A stretch of DNA of 5,640 bases from an uncultured Clostridium sp. (lineage in GTDB: Bacteria > Bacillota > Clostridia > TANB77 > CAG-508). Under the pieces are notes generated by a model. It saw only the letters and a list, made by a program, of their open reading frames with translations. It was not told the DNA's origin and did not search any database. Location of the stretch: the NCBI GenBank assembly GCA_948465625.1, contig CAOJXM010000077.1:1-5640 (forward strand), in the 5' to 3' direction. Both the position numbers and the translations under genes were made by a program. This document shows positions 4,315 to 5,640 of this stretch, one piece after another; the first letter of the stretch is position 1, and every line of letters begins with the position of its first letter.

Positions 4315-5607
4315 ATGGAAATAGAAAGTTATTTACAACAATTTGACCGATTTACCAAAGACCCTACTTTGGAGGCCATGAAATATATTATGGCATATTT
4401 TAAAAATGATTACAAAAAGCTAACCTATATTCATGTAGCAGGAACCAATGGAAAAGGAAGCATAACCGAAATGGTAAACAATGTGTTAATAGAGGCAGGA
4501 TATAAGGTGGGAAAGTTCATTTCTCCTCATTTAATTACCTTTCATGAAACCATTTGCATCAACAATGAGCCGATACTAGATGAGGAAATACAAGAAATAT
4601 TGCCCCAATTAGCCAAAGCGATTGAACAATACAATCAAGAGCATGAAACAAAAGTAAAGTGGTTTGAAGTCATTACCTCATTAGCCTTAATCTATTTTGC
4701 AAAAAAGAACTGTGATATCGTAATATTAGAAGTAGGAATGGGGGGATTAACAGATTGCACCAATATTGTAGAAGGAGAAATATCCATTATTGGTAATATT
4801 GGTTATGACCATATTGATGTATTAGGAGATACCATACAAAAAATTGCAAAGCATAAAGCAGGAATTATTAAGCCAAATAAGGATACCCTATTTGTGGAAC
4901 AACCAGAAGTAGTAGAAGTAATCAAACAAGAATGTAAAGAAAAAAACAATACTTTACATTTAATTCAAAAAGAGCAAATACGTAATTACAAAATGGAAAA
5001 AGAACTACAATACTTTGATTATAAAGAATATAAACAAGTAGGGATCAACTTAAAAGGAAAAAAGCAAATTGAAAATGCAAGTGTTTGTTTAGAATGTGTA
5101 GATATTTTAAAAGAAAAAGGATATGCCATTCCCAAGCAAGCCATTTATAAGGGATTAGCAAATGTAGTTCATAGGGCTAGATTTGAAACAGTATCACAAG
5201 AGCCTACCATGATATTTGATGGTGGTCACAATGAAGCAGCAATTGCTAATTTAAAAAATACCATACAACAATATTATGCACAAGAAAAAAAGGTATATAT
5301 TTTATCTATTTTAAACACAAAGGATTATCAAAATATTGTAAAACAGCTAACACAAGATAAAGAGGCAGTCTATTTATTTACGAGCGGAAATGACCCAAAA
5401 AAATATGTAGCAAAAGAAACGTTGTACAAAGAAGCAAGTAAATATGTAAAAGAAAATATCTACCAATGTGAGCTAAGCGAGGCAATTGAGTTGGCAAAAG
5501 AAAAATACAAAGATAGAATAATCTTTATTGTAGGAAGCTTTTATGTGTATAAAGATGTAGTAGAAAAGGTGAAAAAAGATGATTCAAATACAAAATGTAA
5601 ATTTTAA
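4315..5607 (+). CDS. folC: FolC, folylpolyglutamate synthase / dihydrofolate synthase
   Basis: This is a complete 430-aa cytosolic ATP-dependent ligase of the Mur-ligase superfamily. It adds glutamate residues to reduced folates, trapping them in the cell; many bacterial FolC proteins also make dihydrofolate from dihydropteroate. The sequence shows the P-loop GTNGKGS (43-49), FISPHLITFHETICIN (the folate-binding SPHL region), LEVGMGG (138-144), GYDHIDVLGDTIQKIAKHKAGIIK (163-186, containing the DH and KAGI motifs), RFE (289-291), and the C-terminal DGGHNEAA (302-309, H305; usually DGAHNP). The length is normal. After VGMGG the usual R-x-D-ATN is replaced by LTDCTN, a mild deviation. The start is set by AGGAG at 4301-4305. 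Its position next to folT makes a folate uptake and retention module. It ends overlapping the next ABC ATPase start by 29 nt. Whether it also has dihydrofolate synthase activity cannot be told from sequence. Confidence 0.95.
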   Translation: MEIESYLQQFDRFTKDPTLEAMKYIMAYFKNDYKKLTYIHVAGTNGKGSITEMVNNVLIEAGYKVGKFISPHLITFHETICINNEPILDEEIQEILPQLAKAIEQYNQEHETKVKWFEVITSLALIYFAKKNCDIVILEVGMGGLTDCTNIVEGEISIIGNIGYDHIDVLGDTIQKIAKHKAGIIKPNKDTLFVEQPEVVEVIKQECKEKNNTLHLIQKEQIRNYKMEKELQYFDYKEYKQVGINLKGKKQIENASVCLECVDILKEKGYAIPKQAIYKGLANVVHRARFETVSQEPTMIFDGGHNEAAIANLKNTIQQYYAQEKKVYILSILNTKDYQNIVKQLTQDKEAVYLFTSGNDPKKYVAKETLYKEASKYVKENIYQCELSEAIELAKEKYKDRIIFIVGSFYVYKDVVEKVKKDDSNTKCKF

Positions 5608-5640
5608 ATATAAAGATGGAAAAGAAATTTTAAAAGATAT
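5579..5640 (+). CDS. ABC transporter ATP-binding protein, 5' end (partial)
   Basis: The first 20 codons of a gene run off the right edge. The protein begins MIQIQNVNFKYKDGKEILKD, the standard opening of an ABC ATPase: a beta strand, the aromatic A-loop residue (Y11), then the strand that leads to the P-loop. The ATG lies inside folC in another frame (29-nt overlap), with SD AAAGGTG (5565-5571) seven bases upstream, so it is probably co-transcribed and coupled with folC. Because it follows a FolT gene, an ECF energising ATPase (EcfA) is one possibility; other ABC families begin the same way, and too little is visible to decide. Confidence 0.8.
   Translation, partial: MIQIQNVNFKYKDGKEILKD

Overview
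The window is AT-rich (roughly one third G+C by eye), with strong AAGGAGG-type ribosome binding sites, sigma-A-like promoters and short intergenic gaps. Its gene content is typical of an anaerobic low-GC Firmicute of the class Clostridia: a two-gene Suf-like Fe-S assembly pair, a split transketolase, an ECF-type folate S component behind a tetrahydrofolate (THF) riboswitch, and folC. The species cannot be named from the sequence. 

Layout. Bases 1-294 are the 3' end of a SufC-like ABC ATPase. It overlaps by 14 nt the start of a short SufB/SufD-family scaffold gene (281-1198). The pair resembles the minimal SufBC (SMS) Fe-S assembly system. A perfect 15-bp hairpin (1201-1238) separates it from a convergent, unrecognised 121-aa gene on the minus strand (1252-1617). 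That gene is richer in G+C than its surroundings and has its own promoter. A compact divergent promoter region (about 1618-1743) then drives the minus-strand gene leftward and a two-gene transketolase operon rightward (N-terminal TPP-binding subunit 1744-2571, C-terminal subunit 2579-3511).

The third block is a folate module. A sigma-A-like promoter (3519-3547) precedes a THF riboswitch aptamer (3559-3660). Its expression platform can be read base by base: a long antiterminator hairpin (3646-3701) is mutually exclusive with both the aptamer and a terminator hairpin (3676-3720). The 3' arm of that terminator contains the ribosome binding site of the next gene. That gene is folT, the membrane S component of a folate ECF transporter. 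It is interrupted by a single extra base near 3973: the reading frame stops at 4059, but the rest of the protein is intact in the +1 frame to 4252. A second intrinsic terminator (4260-4300) lies between folT and folC (4315-5607, folylpolyglutamate synthase). folC overlaps by 29 nt the start of another ABC ATPase gene that runs off the window end.

How the genes work together. FolT would import folate, and FolC would polyglutamylate it and so retain it in the cell. The riboswitch would shut folT off when reduced folate is plentiful. The distal ABC ATPase could be an ECF energising subunit, but only 20 codons are visible. The SufC/SufB pair and the transketolase operon look like independent housekeeping units. 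I saw no CRISPR array, tRNA, rRNA, insertion sequence or phage gene.
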